From contig NZ_JAOVYZ010000013.1 of the NCBI RefSeq assembly GCF_026413145.1, forward strand, positions 1-38,181: DNA of 38,181 bases, written 5' to 3'. The translations under genes and the position numbers were made by a program. Shown here piece by piece: positions 28,105-35,389 of the stretch; position 1 is the stretch's first letter; every line of letters begins with the position of its first letter. The notes beneath the pieces are model-generated. The model worked only from the letters and a program-made list of their open reading frames with translations. It made no database searches and was not told the origin of the DNA. Source of the DNA: Limosilactobacillus kribbianus (lineage in GTDB: Bacteria; Bacillota; Bacilli; Lactobacillales; Lactobacillaceae).

Positions 28105-29397
28105 ATGAAGAATTTACCAAGCGCACATTCGACCGGGCTGCACGGCAGTCTGGCTGTTCCCGGGGATAAAAGCATCTCCCACCGGGCCATCATGATCGGT
28201 GCCATCAGTCAGGGCACCACCACCATCCACCATTTTTTAAAGGGCAATGACTGCCTCTCCACCCTCCAGGCCTTCCGGGACCTCGGCGTCAAGATCGACA
28301 TGGTGAATGATGAAATCGTGGTTCACGGCACCGGCTTTGGCGGGCTCCAGGCACCAACGCACCCGTTGGACATGGGCAACTCGGGAACTACGACCCGCCT
28401 GATGATGGGCATCCTCGCGGGCAGCAATTTTTCGACCTCCCTCACCGGTGACCAATCGCTGGAGTCCCGCCCAATGAAGCGGGTCAGCGAACCCTTGAAG
28501 AGCTTCGGGGGCGAAGTCCAGCTCAGTCCTAAGGGAACCCTGCCGGCAACGGTTATCGGCCACCCGCTCCACGGGACCCACTACCAAATGAAGGTCGCCT
28601 CCGCCCAGGTGAAGAGCGCCCTTATCTTTGCCGCCCTCCAGGCTGCAGAGCCGTCAACCATCGTCGAAAAGCTGCCGACCCGGGACCATACCGAGATCAT
28701 GCTGCGTCAGTTTGGCGCGGACATTCAGACCAGTGGGAAGACCATCACGGTGACTCCCGGGGCACCGCTTGTGGGCCAGGAAATCACGGTACCCGGCGAC
28801 ATGTCCTCCGCCGCCTTCTTCCTGGTTGCCGCGGCAATCGTTCCCCACTCCAAGGTCACGCTGACCGGGGTGAACCTGAACCCCACCCGGACAGGCATTC
28901 TGACGGTGCTCAAGAAGATGGGCGCCCAGCTGGAGATCACCCCGCTTGACGGCCCCGGCGAACCCCAGGGTGACATTACCATTGCAACCAGCACGCTCAA
29001 GCCAATCGAACTCGGGGCCGAAGACGTTCCCGCCGTGATTGATGAACTGCCGCTGGTAGCCTTGCTTGCCGCCTGTGCAAACGGGCGCTCCCGGATTACC
29101 GGGGCCCAGGAGCTGCGGGTCAAGGAGACCGACCGGATCAAGACGGTGGTGGCGGAGCTCCGCAAGCTCGGCGTCGCAGTGACCGAACTGCCGGACGGCA
29201 TGGTGATCGACGGCCGGCCGGACTGGGACATCCAGGATTCGCACCTGGATAGCTACGGCGACCACCGGCTGGGGATGATGGATGCGATTGCCGCTTTGAA
29301 GAGTCCGCAGTCCCTGCAGCTGCAAAATGCGGCGGCCGTGGCCGTTTCCTACCCGACCTTTTTCGACGATCTTACTAAACTGCTGGGTCAAAACTAA
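28105..29397 (+). CDS. aroA: EPSP synthase (3-phosphoshikimate 1-carboxyvinyltransferase)
   Basis: Adds enolpyruvate from PEP to shikimate-3-phosphate. The 430-residue two-domain enzyme has VPGDKSISHRAIMIGA (catalytic Lys), MGNSGTTTRLMMG at the PEP site, SLESRPMKRV, and the C-terminal VKETDRI and YGDHRLGMM segments. The GNSGTTTRL and RPMKR spelling fits the class II branch common in Firmicutes (inference). AGGGAGG precedes the ATG. It lies 22 bp after aroC. Confidence 0.97.
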   Translation: MKNLPSAHSTGLHGSLAVPGDKSISHRAIMIGAISQGTTTIHHFLKGNDCLSTLQAFRDLGVKIDMVNDEIVVHGTGFGGLQAPTHPLDMGNSGTTTRLMMGILAGSNFSTSLTGDQSLESRPMKRVSEPLKSFGGEVQLSPKGTLPATVIGHPLHGTHYQMKVASAQVKSALIFAALQAAEPSTIVEKLPTRDHTEIMLRQFGADIQTSGKTITVTPGAPLVGQEITVPGDMSSAAFFLVAAAIVPHSKVTLTGVNLNPTRTGILTVLKKMGAQLEITPLDGPGEPQGDITIATSTLKPIELGAEDVPAVIDELPLVALLAACANGRSRITGAQELRVKETDRIKTVVAELRKLGVAVTELPDGMVIDGRPDWDIQDSHLDSYGDHRLGMMDAIAALKSPQSLQLQNAAAVAVSYPTFFDDLTKLLGQN

Positions 29398-29430
29398 GCT
29401 CTACAACAGGAAGCGAGGTGCATTTTTTCT

Positions 29431-29934
29431 ATGCGAATTATTTTAATTGGCTTCATGGGAAGCGGGAAGACCACCGTCAGCACCCTGCTGGCCGACCAAC
29501 TCCACCTCCCCGTCACCGACCTGGACCAGGCGATTGAACAGTCCAGCGGGAAATCAATTCCGCAGATTTTTCAAGAGAGTGGCGAGGAGGGCTTCCGGAC
29601 GGTCGAGCACCAGACCCTGACCACGGTCCTCCGGGGGCGCGACGGGATCCTCGCTACGGGCGGCGGCACCCCACTGCGGGCCGACAATCGCCGGGCGCTG
29701 GCGGCGGACCCCGCCCCCGTCATCCTGCTGCACGCCAGCCCGGAAGAAACGGCACGGCGAATCCAGCACAATGGCGAACGCCCCTTGGCCGATGCGCTTG
29801 ACACGGCTGGACTGGCGGCACTGCTGGCCAAGCGCCAGGCCCGCTACGACGAGTGTGCCGACTTTACCATCGACACGGACGGCCGGACGCCCCAGGAGAT
29901 TGTTGATCAGATCATTGGTCTTATTAAAGACTAG
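29431..29934 (+). CDS. aroK: Shikimate kinase
   Basis: Phosphorylates shikimate with ATP. The 167-residue P-loop enzyme has Walker A GFMGSGKTT, the shikimate-binding DLDQAIE and GEEGFRTVE segments, the GILATGGGTPL loop and an NGERPLAD lid. A GAGGTG site is spaced ten bases from the ATG. It is the last gene of the plus operon and ends nine bases before the shared terminator. Confidence 0.96.
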   Translation: MRIILIGFMGSGKTTVSTLLADQLHLPVTDLDQAIEQSSGKSIPQIFQESGEEGFRTVEHQTLTTVLRGRDGILATGGGTPLRADNRRALAADPAPVILLHASPEETARRIQHNGERPLADALDTAGLAALLAKRQARYDECADFTIDTDGRTPQEIVDQIIGLIKD

Positions 29935-29942
29935 CTAACGAT

Positions 29943-29982
29943 AAAAGCAGGTTTCGGGAAAGATCTCGAAACCTGCTTTTTT
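29943..29982. terminator. Shared bidirectional terminator of the two aromatic operons
   Basis: AAAAGCAGGTTTCG pairs with CGAAACCTGCTTTT around a ten-base loop, with T runs available on either strand. aroK ends on one side and aroD on the other. Confidence 0.92.
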
Positions 29983-29991
29983 CGTGCTCAA

Positions 29992-30759
29992 TTATATCCT
30001 GAGATCGTTTAGAATCCGCTCCAGCTCGTCCACGGCGATCTGGCCAGGTGCCGATGCCTGTGCCTGTCCCACGCTGGCAAAGGTCAGGCAAGAGCCAAAC
30101 AGCTCGCCGCTGACCCGGGTGATCTTTCCCAGATCGCCCATCGCCATGGTGATTAAAGGCAGTCGACCGTGAAGGTGGTAGTCCTGGGTCAGCTCCAGTA
30201 CCTCCAGGACGTCGGCGGGGCGGTGCGGCATCACCGCGAGTTTGGCGATGTCCGCCCCCGCCGCTTCCATCTGGGTAAGCCGTTGCCTGAGGAGCGCCAG
30301 GCGCGGCGTCTTGGTAAAGTCATGGCTGCTCATGATGACCTTGATCTGATGATCGTGGGCCAGGGCGGTCAGCGCGGTGATGCACTCATTGGAATGGGCC
30401 AGCAGCTCCAGGTCGACCAGGTCCGTGCTCCCCGTCGCCAGCAATGGGCGGTACAGCTCCTGGTAGCGCTCGTCGCTGACCTGAACCTGACCGCCCTCCT
30501 CCTTGGTCCGCAGCGTCACGAGCAAAAGGCGCGGCGAAATCACTGCTTGGATTCGTCGCGCCGTCTTGGCGATTGCTTGCGGATCCACTGTTCCCTTCAG
30601 GAAGTCGATCCGCCATTCAATTACGTCCACCGCTGGCAGGGCGGCCTGCTGTGCCTGGGCGATCGCCGCCGCCATTGTGGCAGCGGTCACCGGAACGGCA
30701 ATCTTCGGGCGACCAGCCCCGAATACCGTTTCCTTAATCGTTAGTGTTTTTTTAGTCAT
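29992..30759 (-). CDS. aroD: 3-dehydroquinate dehydratase, type I
   Basis: Dehydrates 3-dehydroquinate to 3-dehydroshikimate. The 255-residue type I enzyme works through a Schiff base. Seen are DVIEWRIDFL, VIMSSHDFTKTP with the catalytic His, and GADIAKLAVMP with the Schiff-base Lys. The ATG at 30759 has GAGGAGG six bases upstream; longer starts lie within aroE. The start overlaps the aroE stop by eight bases. It is the last gene of the minus operon. Confidence 0.96.
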   Translation of the reverse strand: MTKKTLTIKETVFGAGRPKIAVPVTAATMAAAIAQAQQAALPAVDVIEWRIDFLKGTVDPQAIAKTARRIQAVISPRLLLVTLRTKEEGGQVQVSDERYQELYRPLLATGSTDLVDLELLAHSNECITALTALAHDHQIKVIMSSHDFTKTPRLALLRQRLTQMEAAGADIAKLAVMPHRPADVLEVLELTQDYHLHGRLPLITMAMGDLGKITRVSGELFGSCLTFASVGQAQASAPGQIAVDELERILNDLRI

Positions 30760-31636
30760 GACAATCCTCCTCAAAGAGCAGGTGGCGAACCTCTTCGACC
30801 GGCATCTGCTTGCCGGTCCAGAGTTCAAAGGCCGCCGCCCCCTGTTCAATAATCATCCCAATACCATTCAGACAGTGGCGAACCCCCGCTTGGCGGGCCA
30901 CCTTCAGCAGCTTGGTTTCCCGCGGGGCGTAAACAGCATCGAAGACGATCATGTCCGAGTGAAACCAGGCCGGGTCATTAACGACCGCCTCGTTTTTGTG
31001 CGGCTTCATCCCCAGGCTGGTCGTGTCGGCATAGATGTCCGCCTCCTTCAACGCAGCTTGCAATTCGTCCTGGTCCTCTAGGGCATGCAGGCTGGCCCGG
31101 CAGTTCGTCTGCGCATTAATCAGTGCCACGATTTTCTGCGCCTGGACCCACTTGGCACCGTGCTGGCGGTTGAAGAGCACAATCTCGCCGACACCGTCAA
31201 GGGCGGCTTGGACCGCCACGGCCGTCCCCGCGCCCCCGGCACCGGCAAGTACCATCTTGCGGCCCGTAATGTCGAGCCCCTCATCCTGAAGTGCTCGCAT
31301 GAAGCCGATTCCGTCGGTAATGTGGCCCGTCAAGACGCCGTGATCGTTGACGACCGTGTTGACCGTCCCCGTTAGCCGGGCCGCCGGTGAGAGCCGGTCC
31401 AGGAGGGGGACAATGGCCTGCTTATTAGGCATTGAGACGTTGACGCCCCGCATGTTGAGCGTGCGGATCGACTGAACGGCGCTGGCCAATTCCTCGTTGC
31501 CAACCTCAAAGGCGAGGTAGACGTAGTTAAGGCCTAGCCGCCGAAAGGAATAGTTGTGCATGCGGGGCGAAAGGGTGTGGCCTATCGGGGTCGCAAAGAT
31601 TCCCAGCAGGTCGGTGTGGCCGTCGATCTGCATCAT
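30752..31636 (-). CDS. aroE: Shikimate dehydrogenase, YdiB-like
   Basis: Reduces 3-dehydroshikimate to shikimate with a nicotinamide cofactor. The 294 residues are closer to YdiB (about 288) than to classical AroE (about 270). Motifs are ATPIGHTLSPRMHN, MRGVNVSMPNKQ with the catalytic Lys, INTxVND-type TVNTVVNDHG, HITDGIGFM and the loop LAGAGGAGTAVAVQ. The C-terminal FELWTGKQMP also resembles YdiB. The ATG at 31636 has GGGAGAG six bases upstream; a second ATG follows directly. It starts one base after the stop of a 31-residue frame, so it is probably coupled to it. Confidence 0.95.
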   Translation of the reverse strand: MMQIDGHTDLLGIFATPIGHTLSPRMHNYSFRRLGLNYVYLAFEVGNEELASAVQSIRTLNMRGVNVSMPNKQAIVPLLDRLSPAARLTGTVNTVVNDHGVLTGHITDGIGFMRALQDEGLDITGRKMVLAGAGGAGTAVAVQAALDGVGEIVLFNRQHGAKWVQAQKIVALINAQTNCRASLHALEDQDELQAALKEADIYADTTSLGMKPHKNEAVVNDPAWFHSDMIVFDAVYAPRETKLLKVARQAGVRHCLNGIGMIIEQGAAAFELWTGKQMPVEEVRHLLFEEDCHD

Positions 31637-31637
31637 C

Positions 31638-31733
31638 CTAATCTCTCCCTTCCAGGTCGTTTTCGAGGTCTGCAGCAACTAACTTCAGTTCCTGTTCGCT
31701 GGCTTGGCGCATCAGTTCTTGTTCCTTATTCAT
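31638..31733 (-). CDS. 31-residue acidic small protein between the 136-residue gene and aroE
   Basis: A short frame with a strong AGGGAGGGG site before its ATG at 31733. It begins MNKEQELMRQASEQELKLV and is predicted to form one charged helix. Its stop leaves one base before the aroE ATG, and the aroE binding site lies in its last codons. It may be a coupling cistron for aroE or a small regulatory peptide. No family is recognised. Confidence 0.65.
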   Translation of the reverse strand: MNKEQELMRQASEQELKLVAADLENDLEGRD

Positions 31734-31749
31734 AGTATCCCCTCCCTTC

Positions 31750-32160
31750 CTAGGCGGCTTGTTCAATGATGACTTGGGCGGTAGCAATGTTAGCACCGAA
31801 CAGGTCGGTCAAAACGTCGTGAATGCGACGATTGATGATCGCTTGTTCCTGCTGACTTAATTGGTGAAGTGGCTGGTAAACGAAGTTAATCTCGGCCACC
31901 AGGCTGGCACGAATCCCGGCCAGGCAAGCACTGATCTGGGCATCAATGCGTTCGGCAAATTCGAATGGGGTGAGACGTTGGCCACCCTCATCGAGGTGGA
32001 AGAAGACCGGTCGCTGGTTGGCCAGGGCCAGCTTAATCTGCTGGTTGGCCGCTACGGAGTTCGTGCTCCCCTCGACCCAGGCCAAGTCGGAAATGTGTTC
32101 TTCTTGGCCGGCATTATTCTTAACGACGATTCCGTTGGTGTTGAGTTCTTCAATGATCAT
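31750..32160 (-). CDS. Unknown protein embedded in the aromatic operon
   Basis: A 136-residue soluble protein (MIIEELNTNGIVVKNNAGQE...). The N-terminal third is probably beta-rich, and a Gln-rich helical C-terminal half follows (QPLHQLSQQEQAIINRRIHD). No signal peptide, membrane segment or known catalytic motif is seen. AAGGAG lies eight bases before the ATG; the gap to aroB is 12 bp. I do not recognise the family. The position between aroB and aroE suggests a part in the pathway, for example as a partner or regulator of a neighbour (inference). Confidence 0.75.
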   Translation of the reverse strand: MIIEELNTNGIVVKNNAGQEEHISDLAWVEGSTNSVAANQQIKLALANQRPVFFHLDEGGQRLTPFEFAERIDAQISACLAGIRASLVAEINFVYQPLHQLSQQEQAIINRRIHDVLTDLFGANIATAQVIIEQAA

Positions 32161-32172
32161 AGTTATCGCTCC

Positions 32173-33246
32173 TTATTCTCGTGGTAGTTGCAGTGTGGCA
32201 GCAATTTTTTCTTCAGGAACGGTCAGGATAGCCGGTTCACCGATCGTGTGAACGTAAACCAGGTTTAAGTGGCCGTTATGATTTTTCTTGTCGTGTTTAA
32301 TCTTATCGAGCACCGCTGGCGACTTCAGTAAGGGTGAGTCCACCGGCAGGCCGACAGTGGCGAAACGATCGCGAACCTGTTCGGTCACCCCCGGTGCGGT
32401 TTTACCGGTGGCTTCAAAGGCTTGGCAGATGGCAACGGTGCCGATGCTGACGGCTTCACCGTGGCGTAACTCGCCGGCCGCTAAGGCTTCGACGGCGTGC
32501 CCGATCGTGTGGCCAAAGTTCAGTAGTTGGCGTTGGCCCCCCTCCTTTTCGTCCGCCATGACAATGTCAGCCTTGAATTGGATGGCCCCCTCGCTCAACT
32601 CGGTTGCGTGCCGGAAAATGTCGGCTGGGGTTTGAATTTCGGTAATTAATTTCCAGAAGTCCCCACCGGTCATGGCCGCGACCTTGACGATTTCACCATA
32701 ACCTTCGACCAGGTCCCGTTTTTCCAAGGTGGTTAACGTTGTCGGGTCGATGATCACCAGGTCGGGTTCGTAAAAGGCCCCGACGATATTCTTGGTGGTT
32801 CCGAGGTCAACGGCGGTCTTGCCACCGACCGAGCTGTCAACCTGGGCTAGCAGCGAGGTCGGAATTTGAATCAGTGCGATCCCCCGCATGTAAGTGGCGG
32901 CCAGGAAGCCGGCCAGATCGCCGGTCACCCCACCGCCTAGGGCAATCACCCCGTCGTCCCGGTTGAAGTTGTCGGCCACCAATTGCTCGGTCAGCTTTTG
33001 CAGCTGCGGAAGGGACTTGGAGGCCTCCCCCGCCGGGAACTGGTAGCAATGAACCGTGAAGCCACTCTTCTTCAGCTCGGCGGCCAGTTGTGCTTGGTAA
33101 AGCGGGGCAACGTTGCTGTCGCTGACGATGGCAATCTTGCGCGGCGACCAGACACCGGCGACCAGGCTACCCGCCTGTTTCAGCAAGTCTTTTTCGATCA
33201 GAACATCGTATTGCTTGGTGCTCAGTTTAACCGTAATCTTCTTCAT
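32173..33246 (-). CDS. aroB: 3-dehydroquinate synthase
   Basis: Cyclises DAHP to 3-dehydroquinate using NAD and a metal ion. The 357-residue enzyme has ALGGGVTGDLAGFLAATYMRG, IPTSLLAQVDSSVGGKTAVD, the metal-site segment LVEGYGEIVK and the metal-binding NFGHTIGHAVE. AAGGGG lies upstream of the ATG at 33246, 12 bp after aroF. It is the second gene of the minus operon. Confidence 0.97.
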   Translation of the reverse strand: MKKITVKLSTKQYDVLIEKDLLKQAGSLVAGVWSPRKIAIVSDSNVAPLYQAQLAAELKKSGFTVHCYQFPAGEASKSLPQLQKLTEQLVADNFNRDDGVIALGGGVTGDLAGFLAATYMRGIALIQIPTSLLAQVDSSVGGKTAVDLGTTKNIVGAFYEPDLVIIDPTTLTTLEKRDLVEGYGEIVKVAAMTGGDFWKLITEIQTPADIFRHATELSEGAIQFKADIVMADEKEGGQRQLLNFGHTIGHAVEALAAGELRHGEAVSIGTVAICQAFEATGKTAPGVTEQVRDRFATVGLPVDSPLLKSPAVLDKIKHDKKNHNGHLNLVYVHTIGEPAILTVPEEKIAATLQLPRE

Positions 33247-33258
33247 TCGCTCATCCCC

Positions 33259-34254
33259 TTAATCTGCCGCGGTGAGGGCCGTCCGTACTGCGTTGACCTT
33301 CTTGACCATTTCCTGGAATTGGTCCGGTTTCAGTGCCTGGGGACCATCGGAGAGGGCGTGGGCCGGATCGTCGTGGATTTCGACAATCAGGCCATCCGCC
33401 CCGGCGGCGACCCCAGCCAGGGCCAGCGGTGTCACGAATTCGGTGTGGCCGGCCGCGTGGCTCGGGTCGACAATTACCGGGTAGTGGGTCAGTTTCTGCA
33501 GGACCGGCACGACGCCGACGTCAAAGGTGTTCCGGGTGTACTTGTTGTCGAAGGTCCGAATTCCCCGCTCGGCAATCATGATTTGGTGATTGCCCCCCGC
33601 GGCGATGTACTCGCTGGCGTTTAGGATGTCATCAACGGTGGCGGACATCCCCCGCTTCAGCATCACCGGCTTGTTGGTCTTGCCGACCGCCTTGAGAAGG
33701 GAGAAATTCTGCATGTTCCGCGCCCCAATTTGGAAGATGTCGGTAAATTCCTCAACCAATGGAACGTGTTCGTCGTCCATGACCTCGGTGATGACGTCGA
33801 GGCCAAAGTGATCGGCCGCCTGGCGCAGAGCAACCAGCCCCTCTTTACCCAGTCCCTGGAATGAGTATGGTGAGGTCCGCGGCTTGAAGGCGCCGCCCCG
33901 GAGAACGGTGGCGCCGGATTCCTTAACAACCGCCGCCATCTTCATCACGTGGTCGGCCGATTCAACCGAGCACGGCCCGGCCATCAAAGCGAAGTGGCCG
34001 CCGCCGATGATTGAATGGGCGGTTTTGATCACCGTGTCCTCAGGGTGGAAGAGCCGGGAAGCCTGGACCGCCTTGGGAACGTCGGTGATCAGTTCTGCAG
34101 CGGCTTCCCGTTGTTCCGTCGTCAGGTCGGCGGGTGCAATCCCCTGAACGGCCACCCGATTGCCGTGGACAAAGACCTGATGGTGATCGCCAAAGCGTTC
34201 CTGCAACTGCTTAATAGTTTCGGTGGTCTGTTCTTCGTGGAGTACAATAATCAT
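33259..34254 (-). CDS. aroF: DAHP synthase, type I-beta with N-terminal regulatory domain
   Basis: First and committed shikimate step: PEP plus erythrose-4-phosphate to DAHP. Of its 331 residues, about 1-75 form a ferredoxin-like domain ([20 protein letters not shown]) that in relatives mediates feedback inhibition by Tyr or Phe. The barrel has [41 protein letters not shown] and [12 protein letters not shown]. The ATG at 34254 has AGAAGGG nine bases upstream; the ATG at 34263 overlaps it. It is the first structural gene after the attenuator at 34283-34476. Confidence 0.96.
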   Translation of the reverse strand: MIIVLHEEQTTETIKQLQERFGDHHQVFVHGNRVAVQGIAPADLTTEQREAAAELITDVPKAVQASRLFHPEDTVIKTAHSIIGGGHFALMAGPCSVESADHVMKMAAVVKESGATVLRGGAFKPRTSPYSFQGLGKEGLVALRQAADHFGLDVITEVMDDEHVPLVEEFTDIFQIGARNMQNFSLLKAVGKTNKPVMLKRGMSATVDDILNASEYIAAGGNHQIMIAERGIRTFDNKYTRNTFDVGVVPVLQKLTHYPVIVDPSHAAGHTEFVTPLALAGVAAGADGLIVEIHDDPAHALSDGPQALKPDQFQEMVKKVNAVRTALTAAD

Positions 34255-34282
34255 CTCAATCATCCCTTCTCAAATTCTTGGT

Positions 34283-34320
34283 AAAAAAATATCCTCACGG
34301 TGTGAAAACACTGTGAGGAT
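34283..34320 (-). terminator. Attenuator terminator before aroF
   Basis: On the minus strand ATCCTCAC pairs with GTGAGGAT and an inner GTG with CAC, with one A-C mismatch; seven Ts follow. It ends 29 bases before the aroF ATG. Confidence 0.92.
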
Positions 34321-34476
34321 AATGAGCATTACGTAAATGCTAGTGGAGTTTTCCCGACCACACAGTGTTTGGAATTTACTGTGTAATCGGTAATCATGTT
34401 ATTATCGACCACACAGGCTGTCAAAGGCTAGAGCCCGCAACCCGTGTGGTGTGAACCCTAGTGCACTCGATAATAA
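34283..34476 (-). promoter_or_regulatory. Ribosome-stalling attenuator of the aroF-aroB-aroE-aroD operon
   Basis: Segment 1 TTATTATCGA (34476-34467, over the Phe/Tyr/Tyr codons) pairs perfectly with segment 2 TCGATAATAA (34408-34399). It is stacked on ACCACACGGG (34450-34441) with CCTGTGTGGT (34417-34408). Segment 2 CTGTGTGGTCGATAAT (34416-34401) can instead pair with segment 3 ATTACCGATTACACAG (34394-34379). Segment 3 CCGATTACACAGT (34390-34378) can also pair with segment 4 ACTGTGTGGTCGG (34366-34354). Segment 4 AAACACTGTG (34370-34361) can pair perfectly with CACAGTGTTT (34315-34306) in the terminator. Stalling gives 2:3 and antitermination; free passage gives 1:2, 3:4 and termination. Confidence 0.85.
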
Positions 34477-34502
34477 AACGCATACCAGTTAATCATTGTC
34501 AT
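34458..34502 (-). CDS. Aromatic leader peptide MTMINWYAFYYRVH
   Basis: A 14-residue frame with an AAAAAAGGAG site nine bases upstream of its ATG. Five of its residues are aromatic and closely spaced: Trp-Tyr-Ala-Phe-Tyr-Tyr (codons TGG TAT GCG TTT TAT TAT), including all three aromatic amino acids. The stop TAG is at 34460-34458. The Phe/Tyr codons themselves form the 5' arm of the first RNA stem, the classic design for a stalling sensor. A start at the third codon (ATG at 34496) is possible but less well spaced. Confidence 0.87.
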   Translation of the reverse strand: MTMINWYAFYYRVH

Positions 34503-34545
34503 GATTCAAAACTCCTTTTTTCTTTTCTTCCTTGACGTTGGCTAA

Positions 34546-34574
34546 AGTATATCTTCTTTTGCTTTCCCACGTAA
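34546..34574 (-). promoter_or_regulatory. Promoter of the minus-strand aromatic operon
   Basis: TATACT (34551-34546) is a good -10 box. The -35 at 17 bp is TTACGT (34574-34569), which is poor. Two in-phase copies of TAAGGGAAA (plus strand, 34572-34593, 11-bp period) overlap and extend upstream of the -35, as an activator site might. RNA would start near 34539, 37 bases before the leader ATG. Confidence 0.55.
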
Positions 34575-34749
34575 GGGAAAATTAAGGGAAATACGACAAA
34601 TAATTGGGCTATTTTGTAAATTTATGAAATCAAAAATCCCGTCATGTCAACGTTTACTTCTCGTCGACCTCTTCATCGGTCTTCAAAACGGCCATAAAGG
34701 CTTCAAATCAGATGAGACAATTTTAGCAGTTTCTAAAAAGACTAATAAA

Positions 34750-34785
34750 AGCTTATAAGCCCTGTCAAACATGGGTTTATAAGCT
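34750..34785 (-). terminator. Terminator-like hairpin
   Basis: AGCTTATAAGCCC pairs with GGGTTTATAAGCT; on the minus strand TTTTATT follows. It would stop transcripts leaving the toxin gene. Confidence 0.6.
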
Positions 34786-34910
34786 CTCACTTCTTAATAT
34801 AGCTTTCTACGATACCTTATAGATTTTAAGCAATGTTTTGTTTATGTGGGCATTTCGTGGGCAAGGCCATCTGAAATTGCTAAACTGTTGTTCGCTTTAC
34901 GGAAAATAAA

Positions 34911-34953
34911 AAAGACGATATACTTTAGCTGTTAAGACTAGTATATCATCTTT
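34911..34953. terminator. Bidirectional terminator-like hairpin after the toxin gene
   Basis: GATATACT pairs with AGTATATC, extended by AAAGA and TCTTT around one mismatch. A second small hairpin (CCATCA/TGATGG followed by six Ts on the plus strand) lies at about 34961-34987. Confidence 0.6.
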
Positions 34954-34986
34954 CTGCTCCATCACTTCTTTAAGTTGATGGATTTT

Positions 34987-35325
34987 TTAGTATGTAGCGA
35001 AATTAATCTTTTTAACCTTTTCAATAAATTCAGTAGGTGCTTGGTCAACAACTTTAAACTTCCGATCGCTTAGATCTAGCGTTCGTTCTTGATCAAGTTC
35101 AACCACCCCATGAATGTTATCTAATGCAGGTAGCTTCAAATGTAATGGAAATGGCTTTTCATTTGATGTGATTGGGCACACCTTCACCATCCCACCGCAC
35201 AACTGATTAAAGTCACTATTGGACATGATAAACGCAGGGCGATATCCTTTTTGTTCATGCCCATTAGTTGGGTTGAAGTCAACCATTACAATCTGACCTT
35301 GCTGCAGATCCTTGTAAGAATTCAT
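34987..35325 (-). CDS. MazF/PemK-family toxin
   Basis: A 112-residue protein of the MazF/PemK mRNA interferase fold. It has GQIVMVDFNPTNGHEQKGYRPAFIMSN at the start (family GxRPxxV-like region), VCPITSNEKPFPLHL and LDQERTLDLSDRK. Such toxins cut mRNA at short sequences and arrest growth unless neutralised. GGGGGAA lies eight bases before the ATG. It follows the antitoxin gene by 64 bp, rather than overlapping it as many pairs do. Confidence 0.92.
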   Translation of the reverse strand: MNSYKDLQQGQIVMVDFNPTNGHEQKGYRPAFIMSNSDFNQLCGGMVKVCPITSNEKPFPLHLKLPALDNIHGVVELDQERTLDLSDRKFKVVDQAPTEFIEKVKKINFATY

Positions 35326-35389
35326 AAACGAATTCCCCCTCTAAGAAATATTTTATTGCCATCGCCGAGTATCGAACAAGCTCCGGCAA

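Larger units (their letters stand above)
34575..34986. other. AT-rich gene-poor stretch between the aromatic operon and the toxin-antitoxin pair
   Basis: No intact gene is seen. On the minus strand at about 34655-34705 a short GC-richer frame reads FEAFMAVLKTDEEVDEK and then stops; it has no start and looks like the 3' tail of a lost or displaced gene. The remainder is AT-rich and holds terminator-like hairpins. It is a plausible junction between core and accessory DNA. Confidence 0.5.

Noticed and set aside
34283-34502. Simple tandem hairpins or a T-box before aroF
   Set aside because: The repeated CTGTGTGGTCG motif first looked like a duplication, but each copy pairs with the same middle segment in a mutually exclusive way and one reaches into the terminator; no T-box motif exists.
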